Positions 1-7,002 of a stretch of DNA of 10,189 bases are shown in pieces. The stretch lies in the NCBI GenBank assembly GCA_900557045.1, contig USQY01000055.1:1-10189 (forward strand), written 5' to 3'. Origin of the DNA: an uncultured Clostridium sp. (lineage in GTDB: Bacteria; Bacillota; Clostridia; TANB77; CAG-508). The translations under genes were made by a program, and so were the position numbers. Positions within the stretch are counted from its first letter, which is position 1. Each line of letters starts with the position of its first letter. The notes beneath the pieces were generated by a model. It worked only from the letters and a program-made list of their open reading frames with translations. It was not told the DNA's origin and did not search any database.

Positions 1-1
1 A

Positions 2-100
2 TGGATTACTATAAAAAACATCTCACAGCTTGATTACGAGTGTGTTTCGGTTTTTAGAGATGTCCTAAAGCTGTTTTTAGCACATGTAGCAGTAAGGTGA
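2..100 (+). CDS. C-terminal end of an unidentified protein (5' end outside window)
   Basis: An open frame enters from the left edge and ends at a TGA at 98-100. It gives about 32 residues with protein-like composition (...QLDYECVSVFRDVLKLFL...) and no internal stop, whereas the other + strand frames carry stops. GC content here is about 36%, visibly higher than the ~20-25% of the following genes, so this may be the flank of the AT-rich island or an older part of it. I do not recognise the protein. The next gene starts 9 bases downstream on the same strand, which suggests co-transcription. The frame is too short to exclude chance. Confidence 0.4.
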   Translation, partial: WITIKNISQLDYECVSVFRDVLKLFLAHVAVR

Positions 101-109
101 GGTGGAATA

Positions 110-358
110 ATGTTTTTTGGAGTATACAATAGTTGGCCGGATTATATTGCAAATAATAATCATAATATTAATAACAATAGTAATAAAGTAATTAGAAAAA
201 TTACTAATATTTCAATCATTATTGCATTTTCCATTGTACATATCATAATAATTATAAATTCAGCATTATTTTCTGATGAAATTACACAAATTTATGATTT
301 CTTATCAACTGTTATATTAATTCCATTTATTTATGATAGTATTAAGTCTAAATCATAA
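110..358 (+). CDS. small hypothetical membrane protein (82 aa)
   Basis: I do not recognise this protein. It starts at ATG 110 after an AGGTGG-like ribosome binding site at 100-105, close behind the preceding stop. The N-terminus is polar and Asn-rich (about residues 14-25). A hydrophobic Ile-rich stretch follows at about residues 33-54, then a shorter one at about 64-77, and a short basic tail (SIKSKS). This predicts one or two membrane-spanning helices and an integral membrane location. There is no recognisable domain or catalytic motif. It runs head-to-head into the recombinase gene with only two bases between the stop codons. Its extreme AT content matches the island rather than the sequence before it. 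It could be a small membrane toxin-like or accessory protein, or a marginal ORF in AT-rich DNA. Confidence 0.45.
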   Translation: MFFGVYNSWPDYIANNNHNINNNSNKVIRKITNISIIIAFSIVHIIIIINSALFSDEITQIYDFLSTVILIPFIYDSIKSKS

Positions 359-377
359 TTTTATACGCTAAAATTAT
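355..377. terminator. AU-rich hairpin between convergent genes, possible bidirectional terminator
   Basis: A perfect 9-bp inverted repeat (ATAATTTTA at 355-363 and TAAAATTAT at 369-377) with a 5-nt loop TACGC spans the two stop codons of the converging genes. Its position suits a shared terminator, but the stem has no G-C pairs and no long U tract, so it would be weak. Confidence 0.35.
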
Positions 378-1935
378 ATATTATTTCTACATTTTTATCT
401 TTATCAACAATTATTTTATCTACTAGTATAAATAATAATTCTCTAGTAGGTTTTTTCATACTAATTAATTCTTTTATTTTTTGTTTTGTTTCTTCATCAT
501 TATATTTTTTAGGAACTTCATTAATAGAATTTTCTAATTCTTTTATTCTAGAGTTATATGTCCTTATTAGATTTTCTGTGTTAGAAGATAGTCTTGTATA
601 AGTGTCAACTGAGATTATGCCATTATATTTATCTTCATATAAAGCATCTATTTTTAGTTGTAGTTCTTTGATATTATTTTCTAATTTTTGTTTTTCTATA
701 ATCAAATCTTCCTTGTTATCCTTCTCACTTTTTACATTAGATACTAAATCATCAATATCAACTTTTTCTATATACTTTTTACAAGTTGTTTTAATTTGAT
801 TTAAAACTGCCTTTTCAAAACTATTATACTCTGAAAAGTGTGGTTCACATAATCTTTGTCTTGGACTTCTAGAATATTTATTGCAATTTATAGACCAGTA
901 ATTGCGTTTTTCCCTATAACTAACAGTTAGCTTATTACCACATTCTTTGCAATAAAGTAAGCCCTCTAATAGCCTCTGTGGACGATTTAATTTTACTGTT
1001 CTAGTTCTATTAGCACTTACTTGTATTTGATTAAATACTGCTCTATCTACTAATGGTTCATGAGTATTTTCTACAATTATCCAATATTCACTAGAAAGAC
1101 ATATTCTCTTTTGTGACTTATAGTTTAGTTTTGTCTGAACATTTTGAATCATATCACCAGTATACATCTTATTTTTTAATATTTTATTAATCGTACTACA
1201 AGTCCAGATGTATACATTTATTTGTCTTTTTGATTTTTTTATTTGTTTATATGCACTTGGTGTTGGAATATTTTCATTATTTAATCTTTCAATTATATCT
1301 GATATTTTATCTCCTCTTGATACTTCATTAAATATTCTTTTTACTATCCATGCTGTATCTGGGTTTGGTATTAAATGTCCTTTATCAAGTGGATCTCTCA
1401 TATATCCAAAACTTGGTTTACTACCTATAAATTTACCTTTTACTTTTTTATCTCTTAATATTGATTTTATTTTCTTTGATGTATCTTTACTAGTCATATC
1501 ATTAAATAAAGCTTTAAAAGGTGCTATATCATTATTTGCAGAATCTAGAAAAGTATCTACATTATCTAGTATAGAAATATATCTAACTTTCTTTAATGGA
1601 AAGTATTGCTCTATATAATAACCACATTTGATATAATCTCTACCTAATCTTGATAAATCCTTAGTTATGACACAATTTATTTTTCCTTTTTCTATGTCTT
1701 CAAGTAATCTTTTAAATGCTGGTCTATCAAAGTTAGTACCTGAATATCCATCATCAACATACTCATCAGTTAAAACAAATCCATTATCCCTCAAAAAATT
1801 CATAAGTAAACTTCTTTGATTTAATACACTTTCGCTTTCAGACTCTCTTTTATGTGCTTTATCCTCATCTTCTTGCGATAATCTTATGTATATTCCTACA
1901 TTATAAAATGATGGTGGTTTTACTGTGCTATACAT
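361..1935 (-). CDS. large serine recombinase (TndX/TnpX-type site-specific integrase)
   Basis: Site-specific DNA recombinase of the serine resolvase/invertase superfamily, large subgroup. It cuts and rejoins two att sites through a serine-DNA intermediate to integrate or excise a mobile element. The N-terminal resolvase domain (about residues 10-155) shows the nucleophile Ser20 in YIRLS, the conserved DDGYSGTNFDRP segment near residue 61, and the active-site arginines of SRLGRD at 95-100. A recombinase domain follows (about 175-300), then a zinc ribbon with Cys329, Cys332, Cys351 and Cys363 (about 322-365), and a coiled-coil segment (about 405-475). The length of 524 aa is normal for TndX/TnpX-like enzymes, so the gene looks intact. 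ATG 1935 follows an AAAGGAG site that lies inside the upstream 61-aa ORF, which implies translational coupling. It is the only recombination gene in view and the best candidate for having moved the island, but both element ends would be needed to prove this. Confidence 0.95.
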   Translation of the reverse strand: MYSTVKPPSFYNVGIYIRLSQEDEDKAHKRESESESVLNQRSLLMNFLRDNGFVLTDEYVDDGYSGTNFDRPAFKRLLEDIEKGKINCVITKDLSRLGRDYIKCGYYIEQYFPLKKVRYISILDNVDTFLDSANNDIAPFKALFNDMTSKDTSKKIKSILRDKKVKGKFIGSKPSFGYMRDPLDKGHLIPNPDTAWIVKRIFNEVSRGDKISDIIERLNNENIPTPSAYKQIKKSKRQINVYIWTCSTINKILKNKMYTGDMIQNVQTKLNYKSQKRICLSSEYWIIVENTHEPLVDRAVFNQIQVSANRTRTVKLNRPQRLLEGLLYCKECGNKLTVSYREKRNYWSINCNKYSRSPRQRLCEPHFSEYNSFEKAVLNQIKTTCKKYIEKVDIDDLVSNVKSEKDNKEDLIIEKQKLENNIKELQLKIDALYEDKYNGIISVDTYTRLSSNTENLIRTYNSRIKELENSINEVPKKYNDEETKQKIKELISMKKPTRELLFILVDKIIVDKDKNVEIIYNFSV

Positions 1936-2113
1936 TATTCTCCTTTCTTTTGCATAGCATCTTGTTTGCCGATTCCATTATAACTCTCTTACCATCATTT
2001 GTGTCATTTATTTTATTATTTTCATCTTTATATTTAAGTATTAAACATACATATTCTTGTAATAAAGTTGATATATCTTTACCACCATTTTTAAAAGTTT
2101 CAGTTATTATCAT
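1928..2113 (-). CDS. 61-aa hypothetical protein upstream of and overlapping the recombinase gene
   Basis: I do not recognise this protein. It encodes 61 residues with a mildly charged, probably helical composition (ISTLLQEYVCLILKYKDENNK in the middle) and a basic Cys-containing end. Its stop codon (1928-1930) overlaps the recombinase start by 8 bases, and the recombinase ribosome binding site lies inside it, so the two are almost certainly co-transcribed. Small ORFs are common beside large serine recombinases in clostridial elements and could act as directionality or regulatory partners; that role is inference here. The start is uncertain: ATG 2113 lacks a clear Shine-Dalgarno sequence, and a 12-codon frame beginning at ATG 2138 overlaps it in another frame. 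The gene may therefore be 5'-truncated or frameshifted. Confidence 0.55.
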   Translation of the reverse strand: MIITETFKNGGKDISTLLQEYVCLILKYKDENNKINDTNDGKRVIMESANKMLCKRKENNV

Positions 2114-2195
2114 ACCAACCTACCCCTTTTGGTTTCATACTTAAATATATTCCTAAAACTTAAATTTATATTACTTTTACATCTTATAAATCACT

Positions 2196-2202
2196 CCTCC
2201 TT
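2196..2202 (-). promoter_or_regulatory. orphan Shine-Dalgarno sequence
   Basis: The minus strand reads AAGGAGG here, a near-perfect ribosome binding site. The only starts after it lead to frames of a few codons: a GTG one base away and an ATG followed directly by TAA. It may be the remains of a gene start that has been lost, or part of a leader ahead of the 61-aa ORF. Confidence 0.35.
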
Positions 2203-2234
2203 AATAAATTTTTTTATTGTTTTTATATAAAATT

Positions 2235-2587
2235 GGGTACATAACTTTTGACTTTAATTCTCTAATTTTCTAAATAATCCGTGTGTTTATTTTTAGCAGG
2301 ATAAGGATGGCTGACAAACAACTTCCCAGTAGGGAGTTTAGCCCTATTTTAAAGGGATTGCGAAAGACTACTTTGTCATACATTAAAATAAATGTCATAC
2401 TATTGGGTTAACTAAAAATAGCAAATTTTGTATCAAAAATAGCAGTTAGACACACAAACGGTTATACAAATGACATACTTTTGGATTAACAAAATTGCTA
2501 ATTATGAACCTCTTTTCACACATAAACCAACTTTTTTAGGTACCTTAATTATTTATTTTTTTATAATTTCTTGGTACATACTTTTTG
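2235..2587. repeat. imperfect direct repeat pair around GGTACATA
   Basis: GGGTACATAACTTTTG at 2235-2250 is echoed by TGGTACATACTTTTTG at 2572-2587, with the same orientation and about 320 bp between the copies. The stretch between them includes the more GC-rich patch. This could mark the scar of a small insertion or recombinase-related sites, but the match is short and the background is AT-rich. Confidence 0.3.
2391..2490. repeat. 22-bp imperfect direct repeat pair
   Basis: AATGTCATACTATTGGGTTAAC at 2391-2412 and AATGACATACTTTTGGATTAAC at 2469-2490 agree at 19 of 22 positions and lie 78 bp apart, start to start. Both are followed by an AAAAT-containing stretch with GC. A third partial copy of the TGTCATAC part lies at about 2374-2381. 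Such spaced repeats can be protein-binding sites, such as recombinase arm sites, an operator or iterons. Confidence 0.45.
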
Positions 2588-2623
2588 TTTATATAATTTT
2601 AGATAACAATTCCTCCCTACAAA

Positions 2624-2658
2624 AAAATACTATACTCATAAACTGAATATAGTATTTT
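2624..2658 (-). terminator. possible intrinsic terminator of the defence operon
   Basis: A perfect 11-bp inverted repeat (AAAATACTATA at 2624-2634, TATAGTATTTT at 2648-2658) encloses a 13-nt loop. Read on the minus strand, the stem runs directly into an uninterrupted U tract (the A run at 2621-2627 on +), as expected for a Rho-independent terminator. It lies about 220 bases past the res stop codon. The stem is almost all A-U, so strength is doubtful. Confidence 0.4.
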
Positions 2659-2665
2659 AGCATCA

Positions 2666-2689
2666 AATAGTTCATCTCTTAGAACTATT
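2666..2689. repeat. 8-bp perfect inverted repeat
   Basis: AATAGTTC at 2666-2673 and GAACTATT at 2682-2689 enclose an 8-nt loop, only 7 bases from the preceding hairpin. The two hairpins together could form a tandem terminator or a protein-binding palindrome. No U tract follows on either strand. Confidence 0.35.
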
Positions 2690-2880
2690 GCTATATTATA
2701 ATCATTATATCGTAAATAAATTAAAAGTCAATGTAAAGAAAGAGAGTGTTAAAATGTAAGTTATAATATAATTAATAATGACTTTATAAAGTAAGTCAAA
2801 AAGATAATATAATGATATCTGCACATTTTTAATCACTATAAATATATAAATATCATATAATTAAAATACTTATTTTTTTG

Positions 2881-4980
2881 CTAATTAAACGATTCTTCAA
2901 ACATATCTAATGTGATTGTTGATACAGTTCCATTTTCCAGTTTAGTGATATTCCAAACATCATTTCTCAATACTGGTAAATAGAATATTTGATTTGTTAA
3001 ACTAGATGCTACCAAATAACATTTTTTAAGTTCATCAACTTTCTTTTTATATGATTCAGAATCAAAATTAGCATTCTGTGTATTAGAAAAGTTAACACTT
3101 TTAACTTCAAATAAATGTAATTTATTATTATCTACTAACACAAAATCAGGATATGATGAATGTTTACCATTAATGTAGTATTCAAACTTAATATCTGAAT
3201 TTGAAATATAGTTTTTACCCCATAAGTATTTATCATGTTTTTCCAATCTTTCTTGTTCCTCTTCACCAAATACATTAGTAGCATATATCCTGTTAGGATT
3301 TAACTTTCCTGTTGTTATTTTTTTAATATGTGAAGTGGACAGTCTTTGCAAAATACTTGCCCATTCTCTTTCTGCTTCGCTATCAAATGAAAACTTGTCG
3401 GCACCATCATTTCTTCTCCAAACCCAGTCATTTATATTAACATAATTACCATTATCCACATACATACTCTCAATTGGGAAGGAAACAATGTTATCGTCGC
3501 CATTATCATTTTGTTTAATTGTCATACTAGTAAGATAATCACATTCATATTTATTATTTTCAGTTATGATTTTATCTATATTTTCATTAAATTTCCACCA
3601 TTTTTGATAGCTATCAGAATAATCATAACATATCTTTTTTATCTCATTGTCGGCTTTATTTAATTTCTTGAACATTTCAAAAATACTCATGTAATGATCA
3701 TGCCCTTCGTTAGTTTTTAAAAACTCTTCTACATTAAAATCTATTTTATCACTTAAATTTTTTAGAATAGTAGTTTTAATTTGAATATTATTAATAAAGT
3801 CCTGCTGTTCATCAAATAATTTAACATTTCTTACTTTTTTCCCATCTTCAGGAATAATTCCCCATACCCAAGAAGTCATAGCTAGTTTTTGTGCTTCATC
3901 AGATAAATTTTCAAAATCTAATAATCTTGGATTTCTTCTAACTCTGCCTATTACTTGTTCATCTAATTGCTTACTTTTACTATCTCTTATTTGAAATAAC
4001 ATACAAGCTCTAGGAATATCCCATCCTTCAGATATAACCATTTTAAAAATTATTATATCAATAGTAGAAGAGTTTTCTTTAGCATAATCTTTCCATTTTG
4101 ACACAGGTAGTTTCTTAGCCTTAAAAGTATCATTGGTATTACATTTATCTTCTTTATCAACTATCAACATCCACTTCAAGTCTTGGTGTTCAGCTTTGTT
4201 TAATTCAGGAAATATGATATTATTTAGTTCTTCATCAGCTTTTTCTTTGTTAGATATCTGAATGATTAAGCACGGATTGACACCTAGCAAATTTCTATAT
4301 TGTTCTTTAATTTCCTCAAACTTATTAATAGCAACGCTAATATCTTCTTCATCACTTAGTTCAACATATTTAATAAGTTTTGCATTAACGGCTTCAGTAT
4401 CGGTTATTTCTACATCTGGTACTTGTCTTCTGCTTAGTTTAGGAGTAGCAGAAAAGTTTAGTACTTTATCAAAATATGAAGAAGATAGAGTATCCAAATT
4501 ATTAGTAGCAACATGGCACTCATCTTTAATTAAATAGATTTTCTTTTCTTTACCACCTAACCATTTATTTAAAGTCATAGTTTGTAAAAAATTATCCATA
4601 GACCCCTGCATTAAACGACCGCCACTTTTGTACAAATCACGAGGTAAAACATAGACATTATAATCAGTTGGAACGAATAATGACTCTTCGCCACTAATTT
4701 CACTAGATATTAAATACGGTATAATATTTTTAAATCTTCCACTGTCTTTATATTCTTGAAATTTATCAAAGTTTTGCCTTGCTAAATTACCTTTAGACAA
4801 AGTGGAAACTAAAAATACAACATCTTCAGTATTTTCTAATATTCTGTTCATAAAATCTGCCATCATGTAGGTTTTACCACTACCAGTAGGTGCCCTAAAT
4901 GTCAATTCATTTCGTTCTTCTATCAACTCAACTAATCTACTAACAGCATTTTGTTGGAGTTCCACCGCTTCTCTTAACAT
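2881..4980 (-). CDS. res: type III restriction enzyme Res subunit (SF2 helicase-nuclease)
   Basis: Restriction subunit of a type III system. With Mod it recognises unmethylated sites, uses ATP and cuts DNA nearby. The N-terminal DEAD/DEAH-type motor shows Walker A APTGSGKT at residues 30-37, motif II DECH at 153-156, motif III SAT at 177-179 and motif VI around QVIGRVRRNPR (342-352). A PD-(D/E)xK nuclease signature lies near the C-terminus: PDF at 611-613 and EVK at 625-627, with a Glu-rich helix (SEAEREW) ahead of it at 534-540. All catalytic motifs appear intact. At 699 aa it is shorter than the classical ~970-aa Res of EcoP1/EcoP15, so it is a compact variant. Its ATG shares one base with the mod stop (TAATG), which indicates translational coupling and near-stoichiometric expression. 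A bare DEAD-helicase annotation is possible, but the Mod neighbour and nuclease motif favour Res. Confidence 0.92.
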   Translation of the reverse strand: MLREAVELQQNAVSRLVELIEERNELTFRAPTGSGKTYMMADFMNRILENTEDVVFLVSTLSKGNLARQNFDKFQEYKDSGRFKNIIPYLISSEISGEESLFVPTDYNVYVLPRDLYKSGGRLMQGSMDNFLQTMTLNKWLGGKEKKIYLIKDECHVATNNLDTLSSSYFDKVLNFSATPKLSRRQVPDVEITDTEAVNAKLIKYVELSDEEDISVAINKFEEIKEQYRNLLGVNPCLIIQISNKEKADEELNNIIFPELNKAEHQDLKWMLIVDKEDKCNTNDTFKAKKLPVSKWKDYAKENSSTIDIIIFKMVISEGWDIPRACMLFQIRDSKSKQLDEQVIGRVRRNPRLLDFENLSDEAQKLAMTSWVWGIIPEDGKKVRNVKLFDEQQDFINNIQIKTTILKNLSDKIDFNVEEFLKTNEGHDHYMSIFEMFKKLNKADNEIKKICYDYSDSYQKWWKFNENIDKIITENNKYECDYLTSMTIKQNDNGDDNIVSFPIESMYVDNGNYVNINDWVWRRNDGADKFSFDSEAEREWASILQRLSTSHIKKITTGKLNPNRIYATNVFGEEEQERLEKHDKYLWGKNYISNSDIKFEYYINGKHSSYPDFVLVDNNKLHLFEVKSVNFSNTQNANFDSESYKKKVDELKKCYLVASSLTNQIFYLPVLRNDVWNITKLENGTVSTITLDMFEESFN

Positions 4981-6620
4981 TATTTAATCTCCAGCCTTTC
5001 ACGCCACTTATCGTCTGATTCTACATTTTTTTGTGTATGTTCAAAATTATTACATACCCATTCAATTTTATCTTTAATGGATACAAACTTATCTAAACCA
5101 TATAGAGTTTCGTCAATAACATCAAAGGGCGTCTTATTTTCAGAAGATTCAAAGTTAGCAACTTTTTCTATTTCATATACATCTAAATTATCTCCATATG
5201 GATCATTATTCTTAATCCAATCGAAATTCTTACTTCCATCATAACATTCACCAGACATAATTCTCTTCAAACGTTTAGATGTTACATCATATGCAATACC
5301 ATTTGGATTCATATCTGTCATTTCATTATTAGTACATAATATAAATTGTCTATTTCCTTTGTCTTCCTTATTCAGTTGCAATACAGAATGACCAGTACTT
5401 CCGGAACCGGCAAAAAAATCTAATACTATTGCATCTTTCTTAGGATGTAAATTAATGCACCACTTCATTAAATCAATTGGTTTAGGATTATTAAATAAAA
5501 CTTTTTCTGAATTCAATATTTCATTCAATTGAGTGGTTCCAACTGAGTTTCTATATTTACTATCTGCAAGCCAAGCTTCCTCTACTTGATATACATTTTG
5601 ATCTTTTTCTTCTTCATAATATGTTTTTCGATATAAAAACTCACCATCACAATAAATATAATCATTGGAATCTTGATCAAACTTTTCTTTGTTCCACATC
5701 CATCTACCATCTTCTCCGTGAATTTTTTTTGGCAAAATTATTTTTATAGTATCATGCTGTTCTTCAGTATATAATTTACCATCAGATGATAAATAAATAG
5801 GATAATATAAATTTGGCCTAGCATTTCTAGTAGAATCTGAGCCACTAGCCTGAAACTGATCTAATTTATAACTTCCTAAATGATCTTCATACTTATATTC
5901 TTTTTCGCCAACAATCTTCTTCTTTAATAAAGTATCTTGATTTTTATAAATCATTAAATAATCAAATGGTTTTCTTAATTTAGCATTATTTCTTGCTGCA
6001 GCATTACCGGCACCAGTTTTTCTAGGAACACTAGCAACATAATTATTTTCACCAAATATTTCATCAAATAAACATTTAACATATGCATGGTTTCTATCAT
6101 CAATGGAACAAAATATAATTCCCTCATCATTTAAAATTCTTTTTGCTAGAAACAATCTAGGATACAACATAGATAATAGATTATCTCTAGTAATAGCGTT
6201 ATTATAATTAGTGTTTGCAAACTCACCCATGCTATCTTTACCATAAGGGGGATCTATATAAATTACATCTATCTTATTCTTATACTCAACAAGTAAATTC
6301 AATAGTGCATCATAATTATCACCAATAATAAGTTTATGAGTTAACTTTGTATCATCATTAACGAAACTTAACTCCTCATTCTTCTTAAAATACTTTATAG
6401 TATTATCCATCTTTTCTAATCTCTTATCAAAATGAAAACCCGTTCTTTTATAAGTTGTACCCATTTGAGCAATAGCTATTGCTTCAGATAAACTATCTGA
6501 ATTATTAATCAACTTAATAATCAAATCAGCATTGTTATTTTCTATAATCTTATCTTCAACCCTTTTTTTAATTTCTAAAATCAATTCCTCTTTACTTTTA
6601 TTAATTGTTTCATTTGTCAT
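4980..6620 (-). CDS. mod: type III restriction-modification adenine DNA methyltransferase, Mod subunit
   Basis: DNA adenine-N6 methyltransferase that recognises the target sequence for both modification and restriction in a type III system. The order of motifs is that of the beta class: the catalytic DPPY motif comes first (residues 123-126, in DVIYIDPPYGKDSMGEFAN) and the SAM-binding FAGSGSTGH motif comes late (403-411). The variable stretch between them, about residues 200-370, should be the target-recognition domain and sets the unknown recognition sequence. The N-terminal ~100 residues are helical and charged. The length of 546 aa is in the usual range for Mod, with no breaks. ATG 6620 follows a strong GGAGGTG ribosome binding site at 6625-6631. 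The stop overlaps the res start by one base. No simple-sequence tract is visible that would make it phase-variable. It lies in one operon with the ATPase and small acidic gene upstream. Confidence 0.94.
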   Translation of the reverse strand: MTNETINKSKEELILEIKKRVEDKIIENNNADLIIKLINNSDSLSEAIAIAQMGTTYKRTGFHFDKRLEKMDNTIKYFKKNEELSFVNDDTKLTHKLIIGDNYDALLNLLVEYKNKIDVIYIDPPYGKDSMGEFANTNYNNAITRDNLLSMLYPRLFLAKRILNDEGIIFCSIDDRNHAYVKCLFDEIFGENNYVASVPRKTGAGNAAARNNAKLRKPFDYLMIYKNQDTLLKKKIVGEKEYKYEDHLGSYKLDQFQASGSDSTRNARPNLYYPIYLSSDGKLYTEEQHDTIKIILPKKIHGEDGRWMWNKEKFDQDSNDYIYCDGEFLYRKTYYEEEKDQNVYQVEEAWLADSKYRNSVGTTQLNEILNSEKVLFNNPKPIDLMKWCINLHPKKDAIVLDFFAGSGSTGHSVLQLNKEDKGNRQFILCTNNEMTDMNPNGIAYDVTSKRLKRIMSGECYDGSKNFDWIKNNDPYGDNLDVYEIEKVANFESSENKTPFDVIDETLYGLDKFVSIKDKIEWVCNNFEHTQKNVESDDKWRERLEIK

Positions 6621-6708
6621 ATTACACCTCCAAATTATTTATTACTTATACACTGTTTTATATTGAATAATATTGATCATTTTAATAATTATCGTTATTT
6701 AGAAATAT

Positions 6709-7002
6709 TTATTCTTTATCAGAATCCAAAGCTGATTCTTCATTTTCTAATGCTGTTTTTGATTCTATGGCGGCATTAACAGCCTTTCTATAATCTTCTT
6801 TCCTTGATTCACTAATTATACCATCTAATAATTTCTTGTAATCTTCAAATTCCTCGTCATTTATAAATTTAATTACCTTATCATTATTATATGTTTCATC
6901 AATTAAATAATCAAAGTTGTCATAATTAAATTCTCTTTCTTCACCATTATCTATTTGAAAGCAATTTTTCTCTTGCTCATTTTTGTATATTTTAATTTCC
7001 AT
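6709..7002 (-). CDS. 97-aa acidic hypothetical protein between ppl-like and mod
   Basis: I do not recognise this protein. It has 97 residues, is rich in Glu and Asp throughout, and begins with a beta-like MEIKIYKNE segment. The middle is acidic and aromatic (NYDNFDYLIDE), and the C-terminal half is predicted helical (about residues 45-90), ending in a strongly acidic tail (ENEESALDSDKE). No signal peptide or membrane segment is seen. I choose ATG 7002 because an AAGGAG site at 7012-7017 precedes it at good spacing. The frame is open up to 7059, but that start has no comparable site and lies inside the ATPase gene. It overlaps the ATPase stop by 11 bases, so the pair is probably translationally coupled, and it precedes mod by 88 bases. 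Position suggests a partner or regulator of the ATPase, or a DNA-mimic-like inhibitor; both are inference. Confidence 0.75.
   Translation of the reverse strand: MEIKIYKNEQEKNCFQIDNGEEREFNYDNFDYLIDETYNNDKVIKFINDEEFEDYKKLLDGIISESRKEDYRKAVNAAIESKTALENEESALDSDKE

Larger units (their letters stand above)
2139..2880. other. ~740-bp non-coding region between the recombinase unit and res
   Basis: No convincing gene is present on either strand. Most of the stretch is extremely AT-rich, but about 2275-2380 has noticeably more G and C and contains two small hairpins: TTCCC/GGGAG with loop AGTA at 2323-2336, and CCCT/AGGG at 2342-2356. The region also holds two pairs of imperfect direct repeats, two stronger hairpins near 2624-2689 and an isolated Shine-Dalgarno-like sequence read leftward at 2196-2202. 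It probably carries the recombinase promoter and the terminator of the defence operon. It could also hold an attachment site or a small decayed insertion. Confidence 0.5.

Noticed and set aside
18..74. Two adjacent 7-nt arms (ACATCTC, ACAGCTT) with downstream complements in order, resembling a pseudoknotted RNA or switch
   Set aside because: The stretch is also an open coding frame ending at 98-100, the four-base linker is too short for both helices to stack together, and 7-nt matches arise easily by chance.
1208..1618. 136-residue open frame on the + strand
   Set aside because: It lies antisense to the well-supported recombinase gene, and its Phe/Leu/Ser/Ile-rich make-up is typical of the reverse of an AT-rich gene.
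2281..2500. CRISPR array or tRNA gene in the intergenic region
   Set aside because: There are only two imperfect repeat copies without uniform spacers, and no cloverleaf with a GTTCRANNC-type arm was found.
4262..4537. 91-residue open frame on the + strand
   Set aside because: Antisense to the helicase core of res, with no ribosome binding site or recognisable motif.
4980..6620. Phase variation of mod through simple repeats
   Set aside because: I looked for tetra- and pentanucleotide tracts or long homopolymers in and before mod and saw none long enough.
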